A stretch of DNA of 64,000 nucleotides from Selaginella moellendorffii (lineage: Eukaryota > Streptophyta > Lycopodiopsida > Selaginellales > Selaginellaceae): assembly GCF_000143415.4 (NCBI RefSeq), contig NW_003314310.1:1304611-1368610 (forward strand), read 5' to 3'. The position numbers and the translations under genes were made by a program. Position 1 is the stretch's first letter. Every line of letters begins with the position of its first letter. The notes below the pieces were generated by a model. It searched no databases and was not told where the DNA came from. It saw only the letters and a program-made list of their open reading frames with translations. This document shows, in pieces, positions 11,227 through 24,000 of this stretch.

Positions 11227-13215
11227 CTCTCCCATGACTAAACGGAGTTTCATCTCAAGGTTCCTATTGCTCCATTGCGTTGGTTGGCTTTGTTGGTGCT
11301 GAATTTCCTGCAAGTTCAACCTTGAATTTTTTGAGTTGCTAATGGAACTCTTCATCATCGCCATTCTCCTTGTTGTGCTCACTTTCATTGTCATCTTCCA
11401 TTACTGTGGGCTGCTTTGCCTTCAGAATGTGAATATCACTGTGAAGCTCCGCATTTTCTTTAGCGAGCTGGTTGTTGATGTGTTGTGTCTTCGCATATAC
11501 TATCCCCTAAAGGATGTATCTAGGGTTAGATTTTGCCCTTTGCCATGGAGTGTTGAGTTTGAGTCCTTGTAGTAACTTTCTTAAGTTTTCTCTTTGTTGG
11601 TGTGGTAGTGTTGGAGAAGCTTGCTTCATGTTGTTCTTTGGGATGTCTGTTGATGAGTCTTGAAAGATTCATTGATCTCTAAGTTTTGTTTTTGGTCAAA
11701 GTTCTTTAAGTTGTTTTTCTTCATGTTGCTTTCTTGAGCTTGATTCTTTAAAGTCTTTCTTATTTTGGATTTTTGAACTTGGAGCTTTGTGTTTCTTGAC
11801 TATGTTGAGTTCTTGAGCTTGAATTTTATAAACCTTGAATGTGTTGAATTCTTAATGTTGAGTCTTCATAGTCTTGATCTCTTGATCTTCATACTTGTAG
11901 TTCTTCTTGATGTTTCGTTCTTGATCTTTAAAGTTGAAATCTTCATTTTTTTCAAAGTCACTGTTGATGATGTTTGAGTCGTACAATTGGTATTTCTTGA
12001 GCTTGTTGAGGTTGATAGTTTGGAGATGGTCGCCATCAATGCTGCCATTTCTGGAGCTTTGAATTCTTGGATGAGGAATGGTCCTTCCCATCTCGACTTC
12101 ATTTTGGAGCCGATTTTCTCGATGTTTCCTTGAAACTAGAGTACTTGATCATTGATCTTGAATTCTTCATTTTTCTTTAGCCTTCTCTTTCTATCGTGGT
12201 TTGCTTATCTTCAAACTTGAATGGCTTCAAGTGTCCAAATTACTTATAGTCTTTCTTTATCAAGTGTTTTTAGCATTGTTAGTCTTCTCTTGATTGATTG
12301 GTTGATTTCATATTGTATTGTCATTCACAATAAAGGAATAATGTACTTGAGTGGTTTCAGGGCTTTTAAACAATAGACGAGCGTGAATGATGTTAAATTT
12401 GTTGAAACCTTGTATGCAGTTCGATATGCCCATAGAGCATCGTGGATACAATTGTCCCAATCTTTTTGATTTGTATTTATGATTTTCTTGAGGATGTTCT
12501 TGACTGTCTTGTTTGAAGACTCTACTTAACCATTCCCTTGAGGGTAGTATGGTGTTGAAGCCTTGTGCTTGATCATCAATTCTTGCATTAGAATCTTGAT
12601 GGTTTCATTGATGAAGTGTGTTCCTTGATCTATGATGAGTTCTCAAAATAGGTTATATTTTATAATGATATTTTTGTAGATGAACTTTGCTGTATTCTTT
12701 GCTATTGCAATCTTCATTGGTTAAGCTTCGGCCCATTTTGTCATATAGTCAGTCATTATAAGGATGTATTTATTTTGCTTGGAACTTGTTATGAGTGGTC
12801 CAACGAAGTTGAGTCCCCATCGTTGAAATGGTTCTAGTGGTGTTGTTGGATGAAGCTCTTAAGTTTGTTTTTTCGGTATGTACTTGGTTTGTTGACAAAT
12901 GTTGCATTCTTGATAAAATTTTGTTGAGTTGTGCCAAAGTGTTGGCCAGCAGAGTCCTACTTACAAAATTTTGTGAGCTGTAATTTCTTTTGTGAAGTGG
13001 CCTTTTGCTTGTGCACAGTGGGCTTCTTAAAGTAGATCTTGAATTTCTTCAGATTGTACACATTTTCATAGTAAGTTGTTTCATCATTTCTTGTACAGTC
13101 TTCCTTCTATAATTGAATATGATCTTGTCCTCAAGATAAATTGTTGATGGTGATTAGAGGTTGAGTATCGACTTGGTATTGTTGCTATTGTAAGGTAGTA
13201 GTAGATGTCGTGCAT
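11227..13215 (-). pseudogene. Decayed integrase of the Tat-like element
   Basis: Reading the minus strand gives, in order: a zinc-finger remnant (YQECNICQQT near 12900), the core RWGLNFVGPLITSS and YILIMTDYMTKWAEA (near 12825-12725), IIDQGTHFINETIKILM with the second catalytic Asp (near 12650-12590), YYPQGNG with frame breaks, DNCIHDALWAYR (near 12460-12420), and the post-core motif KSRWEGPF (near 12090). Such phrases are typical of Tat/Athila-type Gypsy integrases. Stops and frameshifts are frequent, so it is dead. The upstream part of the pol gene is cut by element C at 13216; reverse transcriptase and RNase H were not recognised on either side, so part of pol has been lost. Confidence 0.75.
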
Positions 13216-14154
13216 TGTAGCGCACCTGAATTTAGAGTTGAACTCCAATCCCATTGTGTTACAGAAGAAGGGTCTAGTACAATCCCATAAGCACTAGCTC
13301 TTTATATCCAACATTAGCTCTTCATATCCAATAGCTGTATGCAAAATAGTGTTAGACAATGTCTGGCACAATTTTGGCATATCGGTGGCCTAACGCAAGG
13401 AGGAGGGTACTCCACTGACTAGAGCAGCATGGAGTTTGGGATTAGACCAAGCTATATGCAGAACAAGGAGCAACATAGCCCAGTAGGAGATAAACTAATA
13501 TCTTAGGGGGTTGGACATGCATTCCAACCAATATCTCTACTATACATTTGGAACCCTCTATATCCCCCCCTCTAAGGAACACATGCTTTGGGTTTTCACC
13601 CTAAGCCTCCCTTAGTACTAGGAGTTAGTCTCTAGAACAAGCATGAAACTTACTAAATATAGAATGCACTAAATTGCGAATCTAGAAGCAGGAACAACAC
13701 CATAAGGTTTAGGACACTCTTTACATTCCATAGATATACCTCTTAGGTGAATTTAGATACTTATCATAAATAGCATATGGATCTAGAACATAACCAACAC
13801 ATAAGGCATGATAGCAAGGGTGTTTGGGAAATACAATAAGCTATCATTTAGCAAATATTGAGGAATTAATCTCAATATTATAGGGGTTCCCAACATTAGC
13901 AAATGCAAGCCAACAACATGAGTTTCTCATCACCGTGTTAATTATGCTTGACTTAATGATAACTTAGGATTTCCTTCCTTAGTGCCTTTCCAGTTTAAGT
14001 GCACCATGTGCTAACCAGTTTCTCAACTAGCTTAAGTGGAGACCATAAAGGAAACCAATAGTATTGACCTCCTACCGTCATAGCAATAAGGAGAGAGTGT
14101 CTATAAGGATTAGCTAACAAGTATCTTTGGATATCCAAAGTCACATTTGCAACA

Positions 14155-15762
14155 CTCTTCCGCCCTTAAGAAAGATCGATGTCCTTATCAATGCATATTC
14201 GAGTCTAGCAAATTGTTAAGGAAACAACTCCAAAAGTTAATGAAAAGTACATTATATGGGAAATACACAGACTTAAAATGAGTTATAGAACAATATCTCC
14301 TCTACGTCCAAAGACGTTAAGATTCAAACACCCTCTGGCCGTCACCAACAAGGAAATGACTAATGGAGTTAGCCACTCTTACTGCTCCAAGTACCATTCG
14401 GCTTATAAAGGAATGATACATCCATGCCTGCAAGGATATAAGGAGAGAGCTAAAGGCTCAAGTTCCCCTAAGCAAGAAATCAACCCCATTGGGAAGATTT
14501 AGACAACTATTATAAATTGGTAGATGAAGTTGTTTACACGACCACACCCCTTTTTAAAAATGAGTTAACAAGAGAGAGGCAGGGACTTATGATCAGTCTA
14601 TAATAGTTATCTTCATGGTTATAGATTGGACCATGCACCAAAGTGCTAAAGTCAACCTGCCAAAACTAATCCAAAAACTAATGAATGAGAGAAACGAAAC
14701 TTTTGATTTTATATAGAAATGTATTACTTTATTGATTTGCAAGATTTATTACAAGATTTACAAAAGTTATTCTTTATTAAGATTCTTGTACTCCATGACA
14801 AGTTTACGAGCATGCATAAGATTCCTATGAGGCTCTCAAGTTGATTCACAAGATGGATAACCTTTCCACTTAACTAAATTTTCTTTGGTTCAACCACCAC
14901 GTGTCTTACAAGACAAAAGAATAGCCTCAACCTCATACTTAGGTTCACTATCAATAACATCTAGAGCTGGATAGACATCCTTAGAGCAACTAGGATCCTC
15001 ATAATATAGGGCCAGTAAATTAACATGAAACACATCATGAAGTCTGGATATCTCTTGTGGAATATCTAATTGATATGATACGTCACCAAGTTATTTCAAC
15101 ATCTGATAGGGTCCAACATATCTTGGTAATAGCTTCTGAGACAAAGATCCCTTAATGTTCAAGTTCCGGGAAGATAACCACACCTGATCTCCCACTTGAT
15201 AGGATACATCTTGACAATGCTGATATTTATCACATCAATACCTATCCTGAGCTCTACCCATCACCTCAGTAGCTTTAGACCAACTTTGGCATAGCTGTTC
15301 CAAATAAGTCTTAACGGCCAAGACCAACACTTTGGACATTGGTGTCGGAACAACAATTTGTTGAGGCACCCCACGAGCATTCTCTTGCAACATTTCCCAT
15401 GGAGAACAGCCAATAGTGCTATGAAATGTGTTGTTATAAAGATTTCTGCTGTATCCAAATGCTCAACCCAATCACGTTGGTTTGCTTTGACATAGTATTG
15501 CAGATAATCCTCAACTTGAGCATTCACACATTCGGTTTGAGGATGATAATCTGTACTAAATTTCAACTTGGTATCAAACAACTAGAATAGTGTGCCCCAA
15601 AACTTCCTTGTAAATCTCAAATCTCTATTTGAGATCATCTCTTTGGGAAGACCATGAACTCATACCACTTCATGGAAAAAGAGCTTTGCTACTTGCTTCG
15701 CATTAACTATTTTCACAGTTGAAATGAAGTGTACAATCTACGAGACCTGATCCACAACCGTT
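14155..15762 (-). pseudogene. Integrase C-terminus and chromodomain of element C
   Basis: On the minus strand the frame 15581-15261 reads FSTDYHPQTECVNAQVEDYL and RDWVEHLDTAEI, the end of a Ty3/Gypsy integrase core. Further on, near 14960-14840, YEVEAILLS...LVKWKGYPSCEST is a chromodomain with internal stops, as in chromoviruses. The same order is seen in element B. From about 14510 to 14180 a stretch is shared with the D element (33430-33780). It is open on the + strand in both copies, but is more likely the conserved 3' non-coding region next to the polypurine tract. The piece ends where the A element is inserted. Confidence 0.7.
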
Positions 15763-16199
15763 TGTGAGACACAAATCCCTAAGCCCCAAAGTGGAGTAAA
15801 AAGAGTGCCACATGGTAGTGGTCAAAGTGGAAGTTTAACAAGCGTAACATGTTTGGACCAAAGGCTCTAACTTAGAAAGTTGAGAGTGGGAGTGGAACTT
15901 TGAATGAAATGCTCAAGGGATGAGTACAAAGTAATTGTTGAATGAGTTTCTAAAAAGGGACACAAGAAGGACTGACACATGGAAAATGTTTGTGAGACAC
16001 AAAATCCCTAGGCCCCAAAGTGGAGCTGAAAAGGTGCCATGTGGTAGTGGCCAAAGTGAAAGCCAAACGAGCGTAACACGTTTGGACTAAAAGCTCCGAC
16101 TTGAAAAGTTGAGAGTGGGAGTGAAACTCCCAACAAAGTGCTCGAGGAACAAGCATGAAGCGAGCAATAGAGTGAGTCTCTAGAAAAGGGACACAGGAG

Positions 16200-16438
16200 G
16201 ACCAATACATGACACATGAAAGAGTCCGAGATGGAATCCAAGATGGAGTCCGAGATGGACCCGAGATGGACCGAGATGAACTCGAGATGGAGTCCGAGAT
16301 GGACCTGAGATGGAGTCCAAGATGGGCCCGAGATAGAGTTTGAGATGGACCCGAGGAGTCTGAGATGGAGTCTGAGATGGACCCAAGATGGAGTCTGAGA
16401 TGAAGTCCGAGTTGGAACTGAGACCAAGACCGAGACCA

Positions 16439-16472
<34 letters not shown>

Positions 16473-16680
16473 TGAGTCCGAGTCCGAAACCAGGACCGAG
16501 ACTGAGTCCGAGTTCAAGTCTGAGTCCAAGTTCAAATACTAATACAGGTTGTTGGGTGAAAGCCCAAAGCGATTGTCCCCCGGGGGGGGGGGGGGAGTTT
16601 GATTTTGAAACCAAGACCAAGACTGAGTCCAAGTCTGAGTCCAAGTTCGAGTCCGAAGTTTGAGTCTGAATACTAATATA
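16200..16680 (+). repeat. GAGTCC/GAGACC/GAGATGGA microsatellite in an A-LTR
   Basis: Imperfect 6- and 12-bp units lie between a unique LTR 5' part and the GGTGAAAGCCCAAAG module: first GAGATGGACCC and GAGATGGAGTCC, then GAGACC, then GAGTCC. The units contain no stop codon in several frames, which makes long spurious open frames on both strands. Comparable tracts occur at 19700-20070, 23520-23775, 24800-25140, 28280-28560, 28865-29180, 40940-41330, 43050-43625, 49795-49885, 50670-50945 and 57280-57495. Confidence 0.9.
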
Positions 16681-16735
16681 GGCTGTTGGGTGAGAGCCAA
16701 AAGCGATTTTCCCCCAGGTTGGGGGGGGGGGGGGG
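16577..16735 (+). repeat. Two long poly-G runs beside the LTR module
   Basis: Runs of 13 or more G follow the GGTGAAAGC phrase at about 16580 and again at about 16715, separated by a second copy of the microsatellite. Equivalent runs are found in other LTR copies (about 23816, 28610, 32018) and as poly-C in inverted copies (32845, 38933, 46313-46343, 57233). Confidence 0.8.
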
Positions 16736-19481
16736 GGCTCCAAAAGTATAGTAGGGAGAGTGTGGGGGTTAGAGCCCAGTGGAGCTAGTTTGGCCTAGGA
16801 AGGCCATATTCAGTTGTTGGGTGATGGGATGACCACTGGGAAGTCCAAGGCTAAAGTGATTATGGACCAACAAGTGGGGTAGTTTGGTGAAGTGTTCAAG
16901 AGCCAACTCTAGTTCCCTCAGGAGATCAAATGGTTGATGCTCCCAGTCCAAGTGTGGGTGGCACTACCTACTTGGATACCTGGTGTGGCTCAATGAAACC
17001 TCGCTCTAAGCCCATGGCTAGAGCACCCAAAGGCAGAAGGTCGGGAGAGTACGCGTAAAGCTATGGTGTTCCGAAATGTTGTCCCAAAGTCCCAGACTGT
17101 GAAAAGGAAGAGGAGTAGCCCTCTGGTGTAGAGACCAAGGATACGGTCATGTGAAGAGGAAGTCCCAGAGGACCATGGGACTTAGTGGTTAGGCCTATGG
17201 GCCTTGATCCAGTGGTAGTGTTGGTGAACATGCCCAGGAATAGAAAGGGACTTGGTGGGGACCGAAAAAAGGATATTGGGGAAGGCTATTCTCCATGCTT
17301 GTGAGCATCCTAAGGATACTAAGGAGTGGATCTGGGATGATCACTCATGGATGGATGGCCCAGTCTCTGAGAGATAGGATGTTGATGTAGGTGGTGTTAG
17401 ACCACCGGTGTAACCAAGGTGAAGGGGCGTGGCCTTAGCATAACAGGCTGATATGTTAGTGGTACATTGGGGTGTTGATCTTGGGATTGGACATGTGGAC
17501 CACTTGGACCAAGTGCAAAGGTTGAGTGGTATAGATGCCATTCTCGGGGATAGCAAGCCCTAAGTCCTAAGTTGAACTTATGGAGGTTATGAATAGGACT
17601 CCTCTAAGTGGTAAGAGGTGTGGTTAAGTGATTAAAGTAGAATGGAAAAATTAATCGCTTACAACTTGGAATTGAAATTGTCTCTTAATCTGACTGTTAT
17701 TGGTGGCCAAGTATATCACCACTTGTATTTTAATTGGAAGGTCCTAGGTATGGATCTATCCTCGAGGAGTAGCATGTCGAGAGGACATGGCTCCCCACTC
17801 AAGTTCATGCGTGAACTTATGCGCAATGTGGTGGATGGAAAAGGGCTAATAAGGAACAACTTTGGGATCTTGGGAACAGTATAAAGTTTTCCTCAGAGAG
17901 TTGAGAATGTGATCCAAATGAGCGTTTGACTTAGTAAAATAGTTAATATAGTTGTGGTAAACAACTATAGTTGGGATTCGGGAAAGATAAAGACTCCAAA
18001 GCAATAAAGGAGTCACAAGATTATCCTCATGTAACTGAGGTTGGTGCTCATAAATGTGAGACCAGAATTAATGACAATGGGAGGTCAAATATGGAAGAGG
18101 ACACAAATCTTTGAAATGGTAGTTGGGGCTAGCTTTAATAAATGCTGGAATAACCCAAGGAATTGGGGGTGTATTTAGAAGATAAGTTGGTATTCTCATC
18201 ACATGGACAAATAGTCTTAAGGGGAAAAAGTTGCCCCCAGAGAACAAAATCAAGTGTTGGAGTAACACTTGCAAAGATGGTCCTTGTGAGTAGGATAGGA
18301 ATACAAAAAGTTGTATTCCAGCGAACTGGCACCTCAAAAAAAGACTTTATGGGTTATTGGATTATGAAGTCCAAAAATGCTAGATGACTCAAGTGGAGTC
18401 AAGGAATGGTCCTAAGGGATTGCTAAAAGCATTTGGACTGAGGTGTGTTGTGCCCCACGAAAAATGGGGAAGATCATAAGATCCAAGTATGAGAATAGTG
18501 GGTATCTCATTGATGGCAAAAGGTGCCATACTAAAGTTATAGGAAAGGTGTTCCCAGAAAAAAACAACTTTAACACAAAGTTGTGTGTAAACTTTATAGT
18601 GTAGTGCTAATGGATAATTGGCATGAGAAAGAATCATATTGATTTTGGCAAGGACCTAAACACAAGTAAAAGTGTCATAAAAGTAGATTCGTGGAGCCGA
18701 TGGTGTGGAGACACCAAATATGCCAAGGCGTGATGCCTTAGGGTCAAGTTGGCGAGTTCATGAGAACCCCTTCCCAAAGGAATCCTAATGGAAATAGGAA
18801 TGGCACAGCCTGAAGGCATGTGGTTGGAGTGTGATGCCCAAGTAATGATGGAGGTGTGAAAGCACCAACAATGAGTTGTAGGATTTGACAACTATGAGGC
18901 AACTAAGCAAAAGGTGCAAAATAATTGGTTAATTTGGTAGAAGGTAACTATCTAAGACTTCTAGGATAAGGAAGTTAGATATATCCTCATGGGAAATAAA
19001 TTGCTTATGTTGCAATATAGTAAGTCAATGTCGTAGAGGGAATGCTCATTGTCAAATAAAGCCATCATTGGGATATCAAAACACTCTAGAACACCAAGAG
19101 GTGGTGTTTGGTGTCGTGAGGGTAATAAACATAGCCCAAGGGATTAAGTCTTTAGTGAATAATGGATAGAGGGTGCTATTCAAAAGTCTAAGGTTGTGAA
19201 GATGAGAGAAGTCCATCTACCCGAATTGAACAAAGCCTAAAATGGGATTTTGGCAAGGCTAGTGATGGGCATATAGAGGCCCATAAGTAGTAATGCTAAT
19301 CTCAGTGTGTGGGATTATAAAGTGAGCATACCCCGATCAAGGAACCACTCCCTAGGTTATTGGATAGGTTTATCCCTATGAATACTTGCTAAGGCATAGT
19401 AGAAAGTGCAAAGCTATCCTCCTAGTCTGGAGGAGAATAACTGAAGGAAATGTGTGAGGCCAAAAGCAAGTAAGACCTAGA

Positions 19482-21068
19482 TGTGAGACACAAATCCCTA
19501 AACCCCAAAGTGGAGCTGAAAGGGTGCCACATGGTAGTGGTCGAAGCAAAAGCCAAACGAGCGTAACACATTTGGACTAAAAGGCTCTGACTTGAAAGGT
19601 TGAGAGCGGGAGTGGAACTCCCAACAGAGTGCTCAAGGAACGAGCATGAACCGAGCAATAAGTGAGGCTCCAAAAAGGGACCCAAAAGGACCAACACATG
19701 ATACGTGGAAGTGTCTGAGATGGACCCGAGTTGGAGTCCGAGGTGGAGTCCGAGATGGACCCGAGTTGGAGTCCGAGGTGGAGTCCGAGATGGACCCAAG
19801 TTGGAGTCCGAGATGGAGTCCGAGGTGGAGTCCGAGATGGAGTCCGAGATGGACCGAGATGGAATCTGAGATGGAGTTCGAGAAGGACTCGAGATGGAGT
19901 CCGAGGTCGAGACCGAGACCGGGACCGAGACCGGGACCGAGACTGAGACCAAGACCGAGGCCGAGACCGAGACCGGGACCGGGACCGAGACCGAGGCCGA
20001 GGCCAAGACCAAGCCTGAGCCCGAGCCCGAGTCCGAGTCCGAGTCTGAGTCCGAGTCCGAGTTCGAGTCTAAGAGGGTGAAAGCCCAAAGCGTTCGTCTC
20101 CCAGACCCTGGGGGGTTTGGTGAGCTCCAAAAGTATAGTACGGGGAGGATTGTAGTGGAGCCAGTTTGGCTAGGAAAGGCCAGTTTGGCCCAGGAAGGCC
20201 AGACCCAGTGTTGGGTGATGAACTGACCACTGGGAAGTCCAAGACTAGAGTGAATATGGACTGACAAGCGGGGTAGCTTGGTGAAGTGTTCAAGAGCTAG
20301 CTCTAGTTCCCCTGGGAGATCGACTGGCTGATGCTCCCAGTCCAAGTGTGGGTGGCACTACCTACTTGGATACCTGGTGTGGCTCAACAGAACCTCGCTC
20401 TAAGCCCATGGCTAGAGCACCCAAAGGCGGAAGGCAGGGAGAGTACCCATGAGGCTTGCGTAAGGCCACGGTGTTCCGAAATGTTGTCCCAAAGGCCCAG
20501 ACGAAGGAAAGGAAGAGGAGTAGTCCTCTGGTGTAGTGACCAAGGATACAGTCATGTGGGGAGGAAGTCCCAGAGGATCGTGGGACTTAGTGGTCGGGCC
20601 TATGGGCCCTGATCCAGTGGCAGTGTTGGCGAACACGGCCAAGGACAGAAAGGGACTTGGTGGGGACCAAAAAGGAAATATTGGGGAAGGCTATTCCCCA
20701 TGTCTGCGGGCATCCTAAGGATGCTAAAGAGTGGATCTGGGATGACCACTCATGGACGGATGGCCCAGTCTTGGAGAGACGGGATTGCAATGCAGGTGGT
20801 GTTGGACCACCGATGTGACCAAGGTGATTGGGCATGGCCTAGCGTAACAGGTTGGTATGTTGGTGGTGCCTTGGGGTGTTGGTCATGGGACCAGACACGT
20901 GGAGCACTGGGACCAAGTGCAAAGGTTGAGTATCATAGATGCCATTCTCAGGGCTAGCAAGCCCCAAGTCCTGAGTGGGACTTATGGAGGTTGTGAATGA
21001 GACTCCTCCAAGTGGTCGGAGGTGTGGTTAAGTGACTAAAGTAGAATGGAAAAATTTAGTCGCTTACA
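19482..21068 (+). mobile_element. Group A solo LTR
   Basis: A 1587-bp LTR starts TGTGAGACAC and ends AGTCGCTTACA. It sits in the middle of the inner A interior; the same interior is continuous in the outer element around 27915, which proves the insertion. The immediate flanks (CTAGA and TTATG) do not match, so either the duplication has decayed or the LTR arose through recombination. Confidence 0.8.
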
Positions 21069-24000
21069 TTATGATAGAACCGAATTATAGAAATTGAAGG
21101 GCATAACCAAAAGTGGTTAGGCAAGTGGGGAGTGGAGAATCAAGTGGGTGCTCGAGTATGTTGTTACTAACAACCATGATGCCATGGAGAGTCTAAAGCA
21201 TGGAATTGTCCATGTTAAACCATATGGCAATTAGAAAGCTTGCGAAAGGAGAGGCCTTAGCAAGCTAAGGGACAAAGTTTCTTTAAAGTTCCCAAAGACA
21301 AACCTAGGTAACTTAATACCTAAAAAGCCAAGTGTAAATGGTTCATAGAACGCACAAAATCAGAGTGGTACAGTAGAAGCATGTCTTGAAGCTTGCCATA
21401 AAGCAATGCTATCAAGGTTGGGGAAGTAGTTTCCAAGTGTTCAAAGGGATGGCTTTGAATGAAAGTTGATGGTCAAAGACTTTCACGTTGATGCATGAAA
21501 CTATGCTACATTGGTCAAATGACTTGTTAAGCGAGATTTGCAAGTCAAGGGAACAAATCCCCTAGTTGAAGAAGCTAACTTCAAAAGGGGTGGCCCATGG
21601 GGCCAAGCATGGAGGAATCTATACATGATCACAGACTTGTCAAGTGAGAGGGCTTGGCAGAACGGAGGAATTAGGTTCCTAAGCTATGATTTATAGAGCG
21701 CTTTAAGTATAAATTGATGCACCGGCGTGTGGAGTCACGCCAAGCATCCTTGGTGATGCCGTTTGTAAATGCATATATGGAGGTTGGGTTCGAGTCCCGA
21801 CCCTTTAGTGCTTGGGTTCAAGTCCCAACTCACTAGAGTGCAGTGATGGTTTGGAATATGAGGACACTCATTTTTTGGTGGTTATAGACTCTCAGTAAGG
21901 AGACTGGCTTGGGCACACCACCAAACAGGGGATGTCCCGGAGTCGTGATACACAGTTAGATTGCTTAGTGTAGCTTGACATATCTAACTTGAACACTTTG
22001 GTGTAAGTGGCACCAAGCATGGGGTGAATGAGATAGGGACGCCCAGTCTCAGTTGCTATGGACCCTTGGCCGGAAGGGCTGGCTTGGGGGCACTGCCAAG
22101 TGTGGGGGATGCCTCCGGGGTCATGGTCAACAAGTTAAAGGTCTGGAAGACCTAGTATCTATTGACAAACCTATCAAGGTGACCAAAGTGAGATCACTAG
22201 GTGATCTTGTAGCTAAATAAGGACAAGGTCCTTGTTTGGTTAAGGAATAAGATTCCTAGTTCAAAGTGATGATTTGAATTATTGATAATGGCGTGACTTG
22301 GTCAAAGTGACCAAGTGGGAAAGACACCAAAAAATGAAATCAATGGTGTCAATGCAATGGTATAGTAAGTCCAAGGAAGTAGTCTCTAGGAAAGACCCAT
22401 GAAAGGGTCACAAAGTTGAGCAATGGATAGAGCCCTTAGCAAAGAATGCTAAAGAAATTTACTAGGGGTGAGCACCTTCTGGATTTGGTAAAGTGGAGCC
22501 TTTGCTATAGAACCGAAAGAATACCTCAAGGATGGAAGTAGTGAGCCTATGTTACTTGGTGCAACAATCAATGGATAAGAGTAAGAGACTAGTGGCCAAG
22601 TTTGGGCCATGGGATTCATTGGAAGGAATTCAGATAGCAAAGTTAGCTAAGGAACACTAATGTGTTAAATGCTAACGGATTGTGGGAAAGGAAGTGTATT
22701 TTCAAGGATGGATTCCCAAGTGCTCTAATTTGGCGAAGTAAAAGTTCCAAGTGAAGGAGTGGCAAAGTAGCTAAATGATAGGGTCATGGACAACCCTAGC
22801 ACGAATTATGATAATTGGGACGTAATGCCAAAGGTGGCACAAAATAGAAAAGAGGATGATGGTGCCCTCAAGTAGAGAACTTTCTAGTATGGGGAAGTGG
22901 AGTTGCACAAAATGTGCAAAGTAAGGTGTCGAAGACACCTAGGAAATTGATTCCGAGAAGTCAAAATTAAAGGTTCCAAAGTGCTAAGGTTATATTGATG
23001 GAAACTAAGACTATTCGTGAATGAGTAGTGGGAATGAGATAGGGAAGGTGTCTCTAATAGGTTTAGTAAGAACTAAACCAATAAAAAAAAAGAACCACCA
23101 TAATTGGTCAAATGAGTTTCTAATTTGGAAAGACTATGCTCCTTAGAGGATGGGCAAGGCATGGTGAGCCTTCAGTGTCAAACCATTGATGAATATTGGC
23201 GAGATGCCAAAGATGGAAAGGGTAATATATGTTGATATTACTTTATAAAATAGTTTATCATTCGATGAGGACATCAAACTTTGTCTATAGGTGGTGGAGT
23301 TGTGAGACACAAAATCCCTAGGCCCCAAAGTGGAGCCGAAAGGGTGCCACATGGTAGTGGTCAAGCAAAAGCCAAACGAGCATAACACATTTGGACTAAA
23401 AGCTCCAACTTGAAAAGTCGAGAGCGGGAGTGAAATTCCCAAAAAAGCGCTTGAGGAACAAGCACGAAGTGAGCAATAGAGTGAGTCTCTAAAAAAGGGA
23501 CACAAGAGGACCAACACATAACACGTGGAAGAGTCCGAGATCGAGTCCAAGATGGAGTCCGAGATAGAATCCAAGATAGACTCGAGATGGAGTCCGAGAT
23601 GGACCTCAGATGGAGTCCGAGATGGACCCAAGATGGAGTCCGAGATGGATCCGAGATGGAGTTCGAGATGGAGTCTAAGTCGGAGCCGAGACCGAGACCG
23701 AGTCTGAGTCTGAGTCCAAGTTCGAGTCTGAGTCCAAGTCCGAGTCCGAGTCCGAGTCCAAGTCCGAATACTAATACAGGCTGTTGGGTGAAAGCCTAAA
23801 GCGATTGTTCCCCAGGGGGGGGGGAGCTGCAAGGGGTTCCAAAAGTATAGTAGAGAGAGTGTGGGGGTTGGAGCCTAGTGGAGCCAGTTTGGCCCATGAA
23901 GGCTATACCCAGCTATTGGGTGATAGGATGACCACTGGGAAGTCCTAGACTAGAGTGAATACAAACCGACAAGCGAGGTAGCTTGGTGAAGTGTTCAAGA

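Noticed and set aside
19422-20345. 307-codon minus-strand frame
   Set aside because: Same microsatellite effect inside an A solo LTR, antisense to the element; no conserved domain.
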